Of a stretch of 40,718 nt of DNA, positions 33,201 to 40,699 are shown piece after piece. Source of the stretch: JBBRXJ01 sp038248505 (GTDB lineage Bacteria > Bacteroidota > Bacteroidia > Bacteroidales > JBBRXJ01). The stretch lies in contig JBBRXJ010000024.1 of the NCBI GenBank assembly GCA_038248505.1, positions 1 to 40,718 on the forward strand, written 5' to 3'. Both the position numbers and the translations under genes were made by a program. The notes beneath the pieces were generated by a model, which was not told the DNA's origin, searched no databases, and worked only from the letters and a program-made list of their open reading frames with translations. Position 1 is the stretch's first letter, and every line of letters starts with the position of its first letter.

Positions 33201-33920
33201 GATTCTATTTGTTTAGGACAATCAATCAGTTTATCGGCCTGGGGTGGCACGGATTACAAATGGAGTCCTCCAACCTATCTGAGCGATACTACAAGCAATC
33301 CAGTAACAAGCACACCCGATAAGATTCTCAGCATTACGTATCAAGTTATTATTTCAAGCAATTTCTGTGCTACTGATACGCAGTATTCAACTATAAAAGT
33401 GAATCCGCTGCCAAACATAACAGCCAATAGAGATACCATATTATTTGCCGGAGAAATTTTCACCCTCAGTGCAGATAGCGGCGTGACTTATGTGTGGAAT
33501 CCTTCAACCTATATGTTAAATGCAGCGGATACAAATAGCAAAAACCCACAAATACAGCCCTTAGCCAAAACATTTTACGAAGTTATAGGCACTAATAAAT
33601 ATGGTTGTTCATCAACAGATACCGTACTGATTGATATTATTGAAAAGCTGGATATTTTTGTGGCCAAAGCCTTTTCGCCCAATGGCGACGGAATAAACGA
33701 TACTTTGTGCGTTCAACAAGTGGGTATGTTAAAGATGAAATGGACTATTTTTAATAGCTGGGGACAAATTGTTTACGAGAGCAATGACCTATACAAATGT
33801 TGGGATGGCTCATTTAAAGGCAACAACCAAGGCATGCAAACTTTTGGTTATATATTAGAAGCCGAAGATTATAAAGGAGAAATTCACGTTTCAAAAGGTA
33901 CCATAACCATCTTGAAATAA
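27228..33920 (+). CDS. Giant T9SS type B cargo: propeller, NHL and PKD-like repeat protein with CHU_C domain
   Basis: This 2230-residue protein has a signal peptide (MKRILQALVLLFLFATVTYA). Residues of about 40-400 look like a beta-propeller with blades of the DGGYIIAGH / DNGYLVLGTT kind ending in DxFLVKFN. Residues of about 650-960 carry NHL-type propeller blades (SPQGIFTDCAGQIYVSNEL, KPIGITGDPWGNIYFADHEN). From about 1040 to 2140 there are many PKD/SprB-like modules of 75-85 residues, each with ICxG(D/Q)S and W(S/T)P motifs. The last 89 residues (from 2142) form the gliding-motility-associated type B sorting domain (AFSPNGDGINDTL, FNSWGQIVYES, WDGSFKG). Such cargo crosses the outer membrane by T9SS and is held at or released from the surface with help of a PorP/SprF partner, encoded next. 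A surface adhesin is the likely role. Its binding target is unknown. Confidence 0.92.
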   Translation: MKRILQALVLLFLFATVTYAQRVSPKEFIGQRTLLRGPSEETAVKVFDIDTAFYMIGTLNNTVSAADASLMMMNRAFKNIAASTFDVDGLNKENYFKDGYYNSLNKTLYLTGIMHDTIGVDNISIMLFVLNSANSITHVRKIGESNKIIGVTKRKRDEIGNSIAVAADGSVIIAGQIIYHGEDTNAYIYNLKSDYTTRNWGYNLNLDGYSFANKVITDNNGLYVLTGAGTNNETGGNNDLIMYRFKADGSVDQSKILGDALNVEVGNDVIQTSDNGYLVLGTTRRVNLIETDIFLVKFNSNLSPVWTATYSRVGSDFGVGIAPAFDGGYIIAGHCLESTVGGKKDAVLIKIDDAGKIVWSKAYGGSGTEQVYGFTALNSDKSYILSGTTNSPDFGSTTKDLYLVKVDYKGKVNTVAPCFTDTIIYTVAFVNSPSSSLPSGAPKSITLSTVSFVANPQLPIASFTQLCLDTIPSLRANAGKDDTICLSKGKIIGGAPTAKGGNAPYQYSWTPVAGLSNAAIANPKANPVANQTYIVKVTDNLGRIVFDTVKITAMGGQSGAFTGLDSTYCTSSMLSILTPATAGSLMYGTGVHFNGVIWYFKAEDAGPGTYKIMCVPPDLCDTVIHTTTVQPAPCIADIVEDTTAGAIKSPQGIFTDCAGQIYVSNELRITMLDSFGINSILAGPIADVNGYTDGLATTDARMNKPIGITGDPWGNIYFADHENSAIRMIKRGVIDSLITIAGSLPVPLGLGSLQGNVNGVRGVSVFDRPFGITFDDTRNCLYVSEYFFGRIRKISLKPGDKYITTTLISGLGVNDINTARSAAQAKIYQPKHISIKGNDLYITDFARQMIYRYDLAKDSIYPFAGKYNVKASNDGPKLGPGSMAEPSGINVNCNGIVYFTEANTLLNKIREVKGNNISTYPDNDGLLNGPTAISVFVKGFLDVASTGNDKILRLTINDWKIGPWIGLDTSDFIYCQGEGPDTLNPIYDCGFYKGPGISFNAGIGKYVFTPPAAVGTYTIKYIFKNSFCDDSMSVKIKIAANPIYSYTPKPVNLCAGGNVSLTVSDTTYKKYKWSTGSVSQSITVNAAGTYNVTVSDRNHCSDTSAAIVVSRALPNANVTAAPNPACSGANVTLDASTSTGSAPITYAWSTGQSGVSALVIAPASNTRYRVTATDLYACTNSDSVLLNVLASPVANAGPDDTICFGSAKTIGTAGAYIYSWTNAALLSNGAIAQPAVKVTTPANTIPYEFVLTTTQSTCSDKDTVVILITDAPSVNLGVNDSICKGTGPVTITALVTGGVAPYTYAWSVAGVTNSITVNPLVTTSYNVTVSDPTGCSGNKSKQVYISTPIANAGADKGLCLGDSIALGAAPTVTGGISPVSITWSPAVGISKINIANPKAKPLVLQDYIVNISDKKGCTDADTIRITVHTPPTAAIVATKDTICALVDSARLTGSGGVSCIWQVPTTGLKTPGACVTWAKPLNSIRYILQITDVNSCKDTLGYPIVVVNPMVTVSPDTTICAGQPVRLIAKATGATTYSWSPATNLSTTNNDTTIATPIVSRTYTISASGGGLACPAVDTVRIKVLTITANAGVDIAICKGDSIAIGAAPSVLGGTAPVSITWSLATGLSSTTVPNPWAKPSSTRDYILNLNDAMGCKDADTVKITVYNLPIPLIIATKDTICAFIDSTQLTASGGLSCSWLAPTTGLKTPGACMTWANPLATSRYVVRVTDANSCKDTIGYKIIVINPSVLVTPHPDTSICIGQSVKLTAFALGTTSYIWSPVTNLSDANNDTTMASPNVSRTYTISASGGSGCPAVDTVRIIVSNIQANAGLSKNICFADSVKLGGKAIQGIEPYTYVWSPNIGVDSVEWTTPPMSSPYNVTATDAIGCTDAATATITIMPLPTANAGVDTTICSGDSMVIGGSPTSLAGNKFKWSPSATINIDSIANPKSKALFDTRYKVTVTDNVSKCKNIDSMNLTVLPFPGVSKVNDSICLGQSISLSAWGGTDYKWSPPTYLSDTTSNPVTSTPDKILSITYQVIISSNFCATDTQYSTIKVNPLPNITANRDTILFAGEIFTLSADSGVTYVWNPSTYMLNAADTNSKNPQIQPLAKTFYEVIGTNKYGCSSTDTVLIDIIEKLDIFVAKAFSPNGDGINDTLCVQQVGMLKMKWTIFNSWGQIVYESNDLYKCWDGSFKGNNQGMQTFGYILEAEDYKGEIHVSKGTITILK
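31275..32711 (+). repeat. Two tandem super-repeats of about 239 codons inside the giant cargo gene
   Basis: Unit 1 (31275-31991, 717 nt) and unit 2 (31992-32711, 720 nt) each contain three PKD-like modules in the same order, beginning ANAG(A/V)D and passing through KDTICA, TTGLKTPGAC and SRTYTISASGG. The similarity spans whole triplets of modules, so the unit of duplication was three modules. A third copy starts at 32712 (ANAGLSKNICF) but soon diverges. Confidence 0.8.
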
Positions 33921-33990
33921 AGAAGAATAAAAATACACAATGTATATACCTCATTTTCCTTTAAATACAGAATACTGCCTTATTTCATAG

Positions 33991-34026
33991 CACAATAACT
34001 GTATGCTTCGCCATACAGTTATTGTG
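33991..34026 (+). terminator. Strong hairpin after the giant cargo gene
   Basis: Arms CACAATAACTGTATG (33991-34005) and its exact inverse (34012-34026) give a 15-bp stem with a 6-nt loop CTTCGC. It lies 70 nt after the stop. There is no T-run after it, so it may be a terminator or a 3' stabiliser limiting read-through into the porP/sprF gene. Nothing else was found in 33921-34176. Confidence 0.6.
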
Positions 34027-34176
34027 GTTATTAACAAGTAGCCAATGCGCGCGCACACCCTATGTTTATAATTTTAGTGCATTAAAAAAATCATTCAAAC
34101 ATGAATAGCCTCAATAAAAGGCATTCAAATCATTGATAAATATGTAAATTAGCGTCGTGAAAACCATTTTGATTTA

Positions 34177-35184
34177 GTGAAGAACCTTCGAAATATAGCC
34201 CTACTCGCATTTTTATCCGTTGCCACCTTGTCAGCGCAAGATATTTTCTTTTCTCAATTTTATGCTTCCCCATTAACGATGAATCCTGCGCTCACAGGCC
34301 TATCAACAGGCGATATGCGTGTTACATTGAACTATAGAAATCAGAATAAAAACCTAGTACCCTTTAATACCCAAGCGGCCTCTTTTGATATGAAAATACT
34401 TCGTGGCACATTACGTCGCGATGTTTGTGCCGTAGGGGGTGCCATTGTAAAAGATAATCAGGCTGCGGGTGCCTTAAGTAGTTTTACCGGTTTAGCTTCA
34501 ATGGCTTATCATAAATCGCTCGATCAGGCACAACGTAATTATGTGGCTCTTGGCATTCAGGCAGGTGTTTTTCAGCGTAGCATGGATGTAGGAAAACTTT
34601 CGTTTGGCCCGCAGTGGACTAAAAGCGGAGGGTACGATCCATCACTATCAAATGGAGAGACTTTTAGCAATGAGAGTTCAAGTGTTTTTGATTTTCATGC
34701 CGGTTTTATGTGGTACAATTTTATTCGCGATAATTCAAGCGTATTTACTGGCTTTTCTGTTTATCATGCTATGCAACCTAAAGAATCGTTTTTAGGAACC
34801 GATGCAAATATCATGCGACGTCTGATATGGCATGGTGGTCGCCGTATTCCTTTGGGGGAGAAGTTGAGTATTGTACCAAATTTTATTTGGATGTTTCAGA
34901 ATAAAGCAAATAACCTAACGCTTGGCACAAGTGCAGAGTATCATTTAAATCCCGAAAAAAATACCAGTATTAAAGCGGGTGTTTGGTATCGTTACAATAG
35001 CACTTCTTTTGTTGCTAGTTTAGGAATGGAGATACGTGACATTGCATTTGGAATGAGCTACGATTTATATTCGAAAGCACAAGCATTAAGTAAAACCCCA
35101 GGCGGTCTTGAGTTCAGTCTTATCTATTCACCACGCATGCGTAGCGTTGTAGATTTAGCTCCCGACCCTGGAACTAGTTTTTAG
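34177..35184 (+). CDS. PorP/SprF family type IX secretion outer-membrane protein
   Basis: This 335-residue protein starts with GTG at 34177; no ATG gives the signal peptide MKNLRNIALLAFLSVATLSA. The mature N-terminus QDIFFSQFYASPLTMNPALTG is split by the family's hallmark QFY...NPA..G, followed by VTLNYRNQ. The rest is a predicted beta-barrel ending in a strand-rich region (FGMSYDLYS, GGLEFSLIYSP). Members of this family serve type B cargo: SprF is needed for SprB secretion and attachment in Flavobacterium johnsoniae. The placement between a type B cargo and a PorE-like protein fits that role exactly, so this copy is probably dedicated to the upstream giant protein. Confidence 0.93.
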   Translation: MKNLRNIALLAFLSVATLSAQDIFFSQFYASPLTMNPALTGLSTGDMRVTLNYRNQNKNLVPFNTQAASFDMKILRGTLRRDVCAVGGAIVKDNQAAGALSSFTGLASMAYHKSLDQAQRNYVALGIQAGVFQRSMDVGKLSFGPQWTKSGGYDPSLSNGETFSNESSSVFDFHAGFMWYNFIRDNSSVFTGFSVYHAMQPKESFLGTDANIMRRLIWHGGRRIPLGEKLSIVPNFIWMFQNKANNLTLGTSAEYHLNPEKNTSIKAGVWYRYNSTSFVASLGMEIRDIAFGMSYDLYSKAQALSKTPGGLEFSLIYSPRMRSVVDLAPDPGTSF

Positions 35185-35461
35185 AATAGTAAATTAATGA
35201 ATCCGTTATGGCGGTGAAGGATTTCGGGCGTATAGCCCAAAATTATGCTACGAGGAATTTTATAAAAATGCAGATTATGGAACGAACATATTCGTTAAAC
35301 ATAAACAAGAATGAAAAAGCTTAACATTTCTATATCTGATCTTGAGTATGGATTTTTTGGTTTTTAAAAAGATGTTTTTTTACCGTATTTGTAGACATTA
35401 TTAGTAGAGAAATCACAAAACAATTTTTAATATCTAAATTATTTTATATAGAATAGAATTG

Positions 35462-37960
35462 ATGAAAGCCTTCAAAATATATATTATTTTTATACTGCTT
35501 ATCTCTTTAAGCCTTACACTTAGCGCTCAAGATGTGCGTCGCCTGACGGGTAATGTAAATAGTTTACAAATTGCTGAAGGATTATATAACCAGCAGCGAT
35601 ATTTTGAAGCAATAAATTATTATTTGCAAGCACGTGAGGATAAAGATAACAAGAAAGACTATCAATTGATATTTCATTTGGCAGAGTCATATCGCCATTG
35701 CCGAATGTATGAAGATGCAAAAAGCTTTTATGAGATAGGAGTAAAAGGGGGGATAAAAAAATTTCCGGAAGCAGCATTCTATTTAGCTGATATGCAACAA
35801 AGCACCGAAAATTATGATAAGGCATCACAAAATTTTGCTTCGTTTATCGCTTATCCTGGCGCATCAAAAGACTTAGTTGAAAATGCAAAAACACGTAAAG
35901 CGGCTTGTGAATTTGCTGCCGAACAAAAGATAAATCAGGTTAAAAGTACACCTAAATCTTTACCTCAAACGGTAAATAAAGCCTTCCCAAATTATGGCGC
36001 AATAGTTTACAATAATGTATTGTGGACCATAGGAACCAATGAGATGTTAAAATTTAATGAGAAAGTAGCACTCGCAAATAAGTTAAACGGACGCTATGAA
36101 AACTATTACCTAAGTCGTCTTTATAAATCACCCAAAGATGCGAGCGATCAATGGATGGAACGTGAGCAGGTAAATATTATCTTCCCAGAAAAAGATAAAA
36201 TATTTAATATAGCAGCACCTGCTTTTAATGCAGATGGCAGTGTATTATATTATAACGTTTGTATTGATAACGAAGGAAAATCCTTGTGTCAAATATATAG
36301 CAGTGCATATAAAGATAATCAACTAACGGAACCTATAAAATCTCTTTCACCGCTTAATTTGGATAATATAAATACGCGTCATCCATCTATTGCTAAAATT
36401 GGAGAACAGCAAATTCTTTTTTTTACTTCTGACCGTGGTGGTAGTTTTGGTGGATATGATATTTATTATTCAATACTCAACAATGATGGGACTTTTGGGA
36501 AGACCGAAAATTTAGGTCGAGTAGTAAATACAATTCAAGATGAGTACACTCCTTTTTATGATGTTAAAAATAAGACATTGTATTTTAGTAGTAAGGGACA
36601 TGCTGGTATGGGATCTTTTGATATTTTTAAAGCAGAAGGTGATCCATTTACTGGATTTAAAAATGTGAAGAACCTTGGATATCCTATTAATACTGGAGCT
36701 GATGAGTATTATTACACGCATTATGTTAAAGATAAAAAGTATCAAGCACTCATCACTAGTAATCGTAAAGACCAACAATTGCTTAACGAATCGAGCTGTT
36801 GTGATAATTTGTATCTGTTTGAATTTATGCCAGAGCAAAAAAATAAATTTATATTAAAAGCCCAGGTAAAAGATCCCAATACAAGTGAGGTATTAAAAAA
36901 TGCATCAATCAAAATTATTGATAAAAAGACAAAGAAAGTTGTTAAAACGCTCACAAATGACACAGGAGCAGACATGTTAATTGATCTTGATCGTAATGGA
37001 GAGTATGCATTAAAAGTATTTAGGAAAGACTATGATAGTTTAATGATTAATCTTATTGCACCCGAAGAAGATACGTTGGCTATGACCGAAATATTTTTAA
37101 AGAAAAAAGAACTTCAGAAGAAAGCCGAACCTAAAAGAGATACCACAACCAAAGATGAGGAGTTTCAAAAAATGTTGTTAATGGAGATATACTTTTCATT
37201 TAATGATTATAAATTAGATGCTGCTGAACGTGCCAAACTAGATAGAATGGCAAAGGCTCTTACTGCAAATTTCAAAGATGTTATTCTTGCTATTGCTTCA
37301 CATACTGACAATGTTGATACTAAGATGTTTAATATGACTCTCTCTCAGAAACGAAGCGAGGCTGTAGTAGCTTATTTAACAACAAAAGGAGTTGCATCAT
37401 CGCGATTAATTGCACAATGGTGGGGCGAGGAGAGTCCTACATTTAATAATCAGCGTAGCGATGGTAGTGATGATCCAGACTCACGTAAGCGAAACCGACG
37501 TACCGATTTTACTATTGTTACAGATCCTACTAACATTAAACGCGGTCAGATGGCTGCTATAACCGAAGATGAAGATTTCAAGCCATCTGCGCAGGCACAA
37601 CGTAGTAGTTACGAACTCGATAAAGAAACCTTTGATAAGATTATGGCTAAGTATGGTAACATAAGCAAGCCCGATTTGGTATATAAAATTCAAATTGGCG
37701 CTTACTTAAAACCAGAAGAGAATGCCGAAGCACGTAAGAAACTTTTTGCACGACTTGAACAAAAATTTCAAGTTACAATTGAATCTGAACTCGATCAAAC
37801 ATTTACTAAATTCTTAGCGTCAAATGCCGAATCCCTGCGTGAAGCTAATGACTTAAAAATAAAAATTCGTCAGGATGGAAGTAAGAATGCATTTATTGTT
37901 CCATATTATAAAGGAAAACGCATTAATTTTGTGGATGCGATAGAATATCTGGCTAAATAA
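35462..37960 (+). CDS. PorE-like protein: TPR, PD40 propeller, CarboxypepD_reg-like, OmpA and C-terminal SPOR-like domains
   Basis: This is an 832-residue protein from the ATG at 35462; the TTG just before it is not needed. A signal peptide (cleavage near LSAQD) is followed by TPR-like helices to about 150. Residues of about 165-455 form a PD40 propeller (LFFTSDRGGSFGGYDIYYS, TLYFSSKGHAGMGSFDIFK). Residues of about 465-545 form a small beta domain (AQVKDPNTSEVLKNASIKI). Residues of about 570-685 form an OmpA C-terminal domain (EIYFSFNDYKLDA, ASHTDN, SQKRSEAVVAYL, RKRNRRTDF) that binds peptidoglycan. The last 95 residues (VYKIQIGAYLKP onward) resemble a SPOR domain. It probably sits in the periplasm as a link between the T9SS outer-membrane complex and the cell wall. 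It is the third gene of the cargo-SprF-OmpA module, 277 nt after the PorP/SprF gene. Confidence 0.9.
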   Translation: MKAFKIYIIFILLISLSLTLSAQDVRRLTGNVNSLQIAEGLYNQQRYFEAINYYLQAREDKDNKKDYQLIFHLAESYRHCRMYEDAKSFYEIGVKGGIKKFPEAAFYLADMQQSTENYDKASQNFASFIAYPGASKDLVENAKTRKAACEFAAEQKINQVKSTPKSLPQTVNKAFPNYGAIVYNNVLWTIGTNEMLKFNEKVALANKLNGRYENYYLSRLYKSPKDASDQWMEREQVNIIFPEKDKIFNIAAPAFNADGSVLYYNVCIDNEGKSLCQIYSSAYKDNQLTEPIKSLSPLNLDNINTRHPSIAKIGEQQILFFTSDRGGSFGGYDIYYSILNNDGTFGKTENLGRVVNTIQDEYTPFYDVKNKTLYFSSKGHAGMGSFDIFKAEGDPFTGFKNVKNLGYPINTGADEYYYTHYVKDKKYQALITSNRKDQQLLNESSCCDNLYLFEFMPEQKNKFILKAQVKDPNTSEVLKNASIKIIDKKTKKVVKTLTNDTGADMLIDLDRNGEYALKVFRKDYDSLMINLIAPEEDTLAMTEIFLKKKELQKKAEPKRDTTTKDEEFQKMLLMEIYFSFNDYKLDAAERAKLDRMAKALTANFKDVILAIASHTDNVDTKMFNMTLSQKRSEAVVAYLTTKGVASSRLIAQWWGEESPTFNNQRSDGSDDPDSRKRNRRTDFTIVTDPTNIKRGQMAAITEDEDFKPSAQAQRSSYELDKETFDKIMAKYGNISKPDLVYKIQIGAYLKPEENAEARKKLFARLEQKFQVTIESELDQTFTKFLASNAESLREANDLKIKIRQDGSKNAFIVPYYKGKRINFVDAIEYLAK

Positions 37961-38024
37961 GTACAGATGCTTTGTTTGCATTAATGTTTTTAAATTTTTG
38001 ATATTCAATAAAAAAATAATTTAG

Positions 38025-39284
38025 ATGAACGGCATTTTAACACAGCATCTCCCAGGCTTTATCTTAGTTACTATTTTCTCATTACTCATTGGCATTTTAC
38101 AACGAATGTTGCATGGTGATAAAGGAGAGCAAAATCTTTTTGGTACCGATCGTACCTTTACTTTTATTGGTATACTAGGTTATCTTTTGCTCGCTGCGGA
38201 TGTTGAGTTTAAGTCCTTATTTATTGCAGGTTTATTGATTGTTTCCTTTTTTTTCGGTATTTATTATTTGCATAAAATACTAAATCAAAACGACTATGGG
38301 CTAACAACTATTATGGTGGCTTTACTCACCTACTGTCAGTCTTTGATACTATTCACACAGCCCTTATACATGTATTTGTTATTGATTGTAGCCATACTTC
38401 TTTTTTCAGAAATGAAAAGTATTTTTACTGGATTTACAGCACGCATTGATAGGGGTGAATTCATTACGCTAGCAAAGTTTATTATTATGGCAGGTATTAT
38501 ATTGCCAGTAGTTCCGAATGAACCAATTGTATCATATTTGAGTATTACACCCTACAAAATATGGTTGGCAGTTGTTGTTATTTCATCTATTTCTTATGTT
38601 AGTTATATACTTCGTAAATTTGTTTTTAAGGAAGCCGGTTTAATGTTAATAGGTGTTTTAGGCGGATTGTATAGTAGTACAGCAACAACTATTGTTCTTG
38701 CACGCAAAAGCAAAGAAATGCCCGAAGCAAGTAATCAAATTACTGCGGCCATTTTTTTAGCCATTTCAATGATGTATTTACGCATCACTATACTGGCATT
38801 TATTTTCAATAAAGTTTTGGCTTATGTGCTACTCCCTTATATGGTAATTTTATTTATTGTATCAGTACTTTGTGCCTTAATATTAAGTACATTTTTAAAA
38901 TCAAAAGGAGCACAACATGAAGTGGAAGTACAACATCATCATCCATTAGAGTTTAATGTAGCCATTGTTTTTACATTGATTTATGTAGTATTTACATTTG
39001 TGAATTATTTTGCAATTACTCGGTATGGCGAAGACGGATTAAAAATTTTAGCTGTCATTGTGGGTGTTGCTGATATTGACCCTTTTCTTTTAAATATATT
39101 TCAGGGTAAGTTTAATATTGCTTCTAGTATGCTTGCTTCTGCTGGGCTTTTAGCTATTGTGAGCAATAATTTTCTTAAGCTGGTTTATGCTATGGTCTTA
39201 TATAAACGTAATTATTGGTTTTGGCTCGTTTGTGGCTTTTTAACTATTACATTTTTAAATTTGGTTTTTGTTTTTATAGTTTAA
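38025..39284 (+). CDS. MgtC/SapB N-terminal plus DUF4010 membrane protein
   Basis: This 419-residue inner-membrane protein has about twelve predicted helices. The N-terminal part has the MgtC/SapB pattern (SLLIGILQRMLHG, GTDRTFTFIGILGYLL, with conserved R and G residues). The C-terminal part is the DUF4010 region (VLGGLYSSTATTIVLARKS, QITAAIFLAISMMYLRI, ADIDPFLLNIFQG). Such two-part proteins are widespread and uncharacterised; a transport or ion-homeostasis role is assumed from MgtC. A His-rich spot (VQHHHPL, about residue 306) in a cytoplasmic or periplasmic loop might bind metal. Single gene, 64 nt after the PorE-like gene, so read-through is possible. Confidence 0.87.
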   Translation: MNGILTQHLPGFILVTIFSLLIGILQRMLHGDKGEQNLFGTDRTFTFIGILGYLLLAADVEFKSLFIAGLLIVSFFFGIYYLHKILNQNDYGLTTIMVALLTYCQSLILFTQPLYMYLLLIVAILLFSEMKSIFTGFTARIDRGEFITLAKFIIMAGIILPVVPNEPIVSYLSITPYKIWLAVVVISSISYVSYILRKFVFKEAGLMLIGVLGGLYSSTATTIVLARKSKEMPEASNQITAAIFLAISMMYLRITILAFIFNKVLAYVLLPYMVILFIVSVLCALILSTFLKSKGAQHEVEVQHHHPLEFNVAIVFTLIYVVFTFVNYFAITRYGEDGLKILAVIVGVADIDPFLLNIFQGKFNIASSMLASAGLLAIVSNNFLKLVYAMVLYKRNYWFWLVCGFLTITFLNLVFVFIV

Positions 39285-39311
39285 AGACTCAATGTTTTTC
39301 TTACCGATATT

Positions 39312-39329
39312 TTGTCCCTAGCAGGACAA
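39312..39329 (+). terminator. Small hairpin after the DUF4010 gene
   Basis: TTGTCC (39312-39317) and GGACAA (39324-39329) enclose a 6-nt loop, 27 nt after the stop codon. The stem is only 6 bp and no T-run follows, so this is a weak call. Confidence 0.35.
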
Positions 39330-39369
39330 GGAATTAGTAGCTATTTCATGTTAAACTTTAATTCAATTT

Positions 39370-39473
39370 GATACTGCATAATGGGACCCCTCTTAAATAG
39401 TTTTTGATTTTTGTTGAAGAAAATCTTTTATTGCAATGAATGCAGAAAACTGAGGTTACACATTGAGTTTTTC
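39370..39473 (-). repeat. MITE-like element, copy E (degenerate)
   Basis: The left end GATACTGCATAATGGGAC (39370-39387) resembles the terminal repeat GATTCTGCATAATGATAC. The inverted core at 39449-39473 (ACTGAGGTTACACATTGAGT plus TTTTC) matches copy D at 23 of 25 positions. The right part runs into the end of the SGNH-like gene, whose TGA stop (39472-39474) lies at the element's edge. Confidence 0.55.
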
Positions 39474-40524
39474 ATTTTAGCTCTCTATATTCATTCTGAT
39501 AGAAGGACTTTAGTGCATTTGCCACATTTTTTGCTATAATTTTTCTTCCATTTTCAGCATAATGTTCGGTTGTCCAATGAATATCTATATATTCTGAAGT
39601 AGGCACACATTCTAAATTATCAATCACCATAACATTATTTTTATTATATCTTTTCATTAGCAAATCTCTGTTTTGTTTTATGAAATGAATCAGCTCCTGA
39701 CCTACTAAACTATCAGCTTTTTCGGTATTTTCAGCCATTAAATTTAAAATAATATTCCATTTTCTTGCTTTTGCTAATGCAACTATTTTATCAAAATCTT
39801 TAATACGCGGATTTGTGTTTGTATTAATTTCAAAAGCATAGGTTTTAATATAGTGACAAGCCAGTTCAGTTAACTTATTATTTTTAGTTCCATCCGCATT
39901 TTTAATTCCATTATGAAACATGGCACCATCCCATTCAATAACATTTTTATAGTTCGTTGGTGTATTGAAGTGCAATATATCATTCTTCCATTTTGCTTTA
40001 ACCTGTTTAGTTCGTTCGGCACTAGTTTTAATATCATACCCTTTGAATGAGAGCATAAATCTATTAAACAATGGTGGATAATATTTTAGTAAAACCATTC
40101 GTTTTTGCAAAGGAGTTTCAAGGTCAGAATAAATCCAATTAGCATCAAAAGATCGTAAATTAAGCGTGACAATAATAGTTTTTACAGAAGCACTATCGGA
40201 TATATTTCTTAGCAGCTCATAGTATATACTAGCATGATAAGCTGCCATTGAAAGAGACGCCATCTTAATTGATGGGTAATAATCAGCGATAAATGAACTA
40301 ATAGATCGTTTATCTAGATCGTTTTCTCTAAATGTAGAATCAGACGAGTCACCAACATAAATAATTTCGTTTTTTTGATTAACAATATCTCTAATTGTAT
40401 TTATATCATCGGAATATTTTTGTAAATCACTTTCATAAAGATATTTTTTATACAAAAAATTAAAACCTACTAATAGTACTATTAGTAGGCAAAATTTATA
40501 TGTTACGGTTTTTATATTAGCCAT
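39472..40524 (-). CDS. Membrane-anchored SGNH-like protein
   Basis: This 350-residue protein has one N-terminal transmembrane helix (about 10-26) that should anchor it with the bulk outside the cytoplasm. EIIYVGDSSDS at about 53-63 fits block I (GDS) of SGNH/GDSL hydrolases, with S60 as candidate nucleophile. Near the C-terminus D314-I-H316 in YIDIHWTTEHYAENGRK fits the Asp/His block. This architecture is seen in DltD/AlgJ-like proteins that work with an MBOAT acyltransferase to O-acylate surface polymers. No MBOAT gene is in the window, but one could lie beyond 40718. The assignment rests on two short motifs and topology, so it is tentative. The stop codon lies in a MITE-like repeat, so the last few residues may not be original. 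Confidence 0.65.
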   Translation of the reverse strand: MANIKTVTYKFCLLIVLLVGFNFLYKKYLYESDLQKYSDDINTIRDIVNQKNEIIYVGDSSDSTFRENDLDKRSISSFIADYYPSIKMASLSMAAYHASIYYELLRNISDSASVKTIIVTLNLRSFDANWIYSDLETPLQKRMVLLKYYPPLFNRFMLSFKGYDIKTSAERTKQVKAKWKNDILHFNTPTNYKNVIEWDGAMFHNGIKNADGTKNNKLTELACHYIKTYAFEINTNTNPRIKDFDKIVALAKARKWNIILNLMAENTEKADSLVGQELIHFIKQNRDLLMKRYNKNNVMVIDNLECVPTSEYIDIHWTTEHYAENGRKIIAKNVANALKSFYQNEYRELK

Positions 40525-40642
40525 ACTATCTAAAACTGAAAGTAAATAAATTGGAAATTATTTACACTTGAGAAGACAATCCCAGAAGTCGCAGACATAA
40601 CAAAAAAACATTATAATTAATTATAAATAAATTAGTTATGTC

Positions 40643-40673
40643 TTTGACAGTATCACCTAAAAGGTGATATTTG
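40643..40673 (+). promoter_or_regulatory. Promoter with operator-like palindrome at the right edge
   Basis: TTTG (40643-40646), a 19-nt spacer and GATATTTG (40666-40673, one mismatch to TAnnTTTG) form a plus-strand promoter. Inside the spacer lies the palindrome TATCACCTAAAAGGTGATA (40651-40669; 8-bp arms, 3-nt centre), well placed for a dimeric regulator to block RNA polymerase. The regulator is unknown. Confidence 0.55.
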
Positions 40674-40699
40674 CAACAGCAACAGCAAATAAACTATCC

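Noticed and set aside
35226..35238. GGGC-GTATA-GCCC hairpin after the PorP/SprF gene
   Set aside because: A four-base stem without a T-run is too weak to call a terminator.
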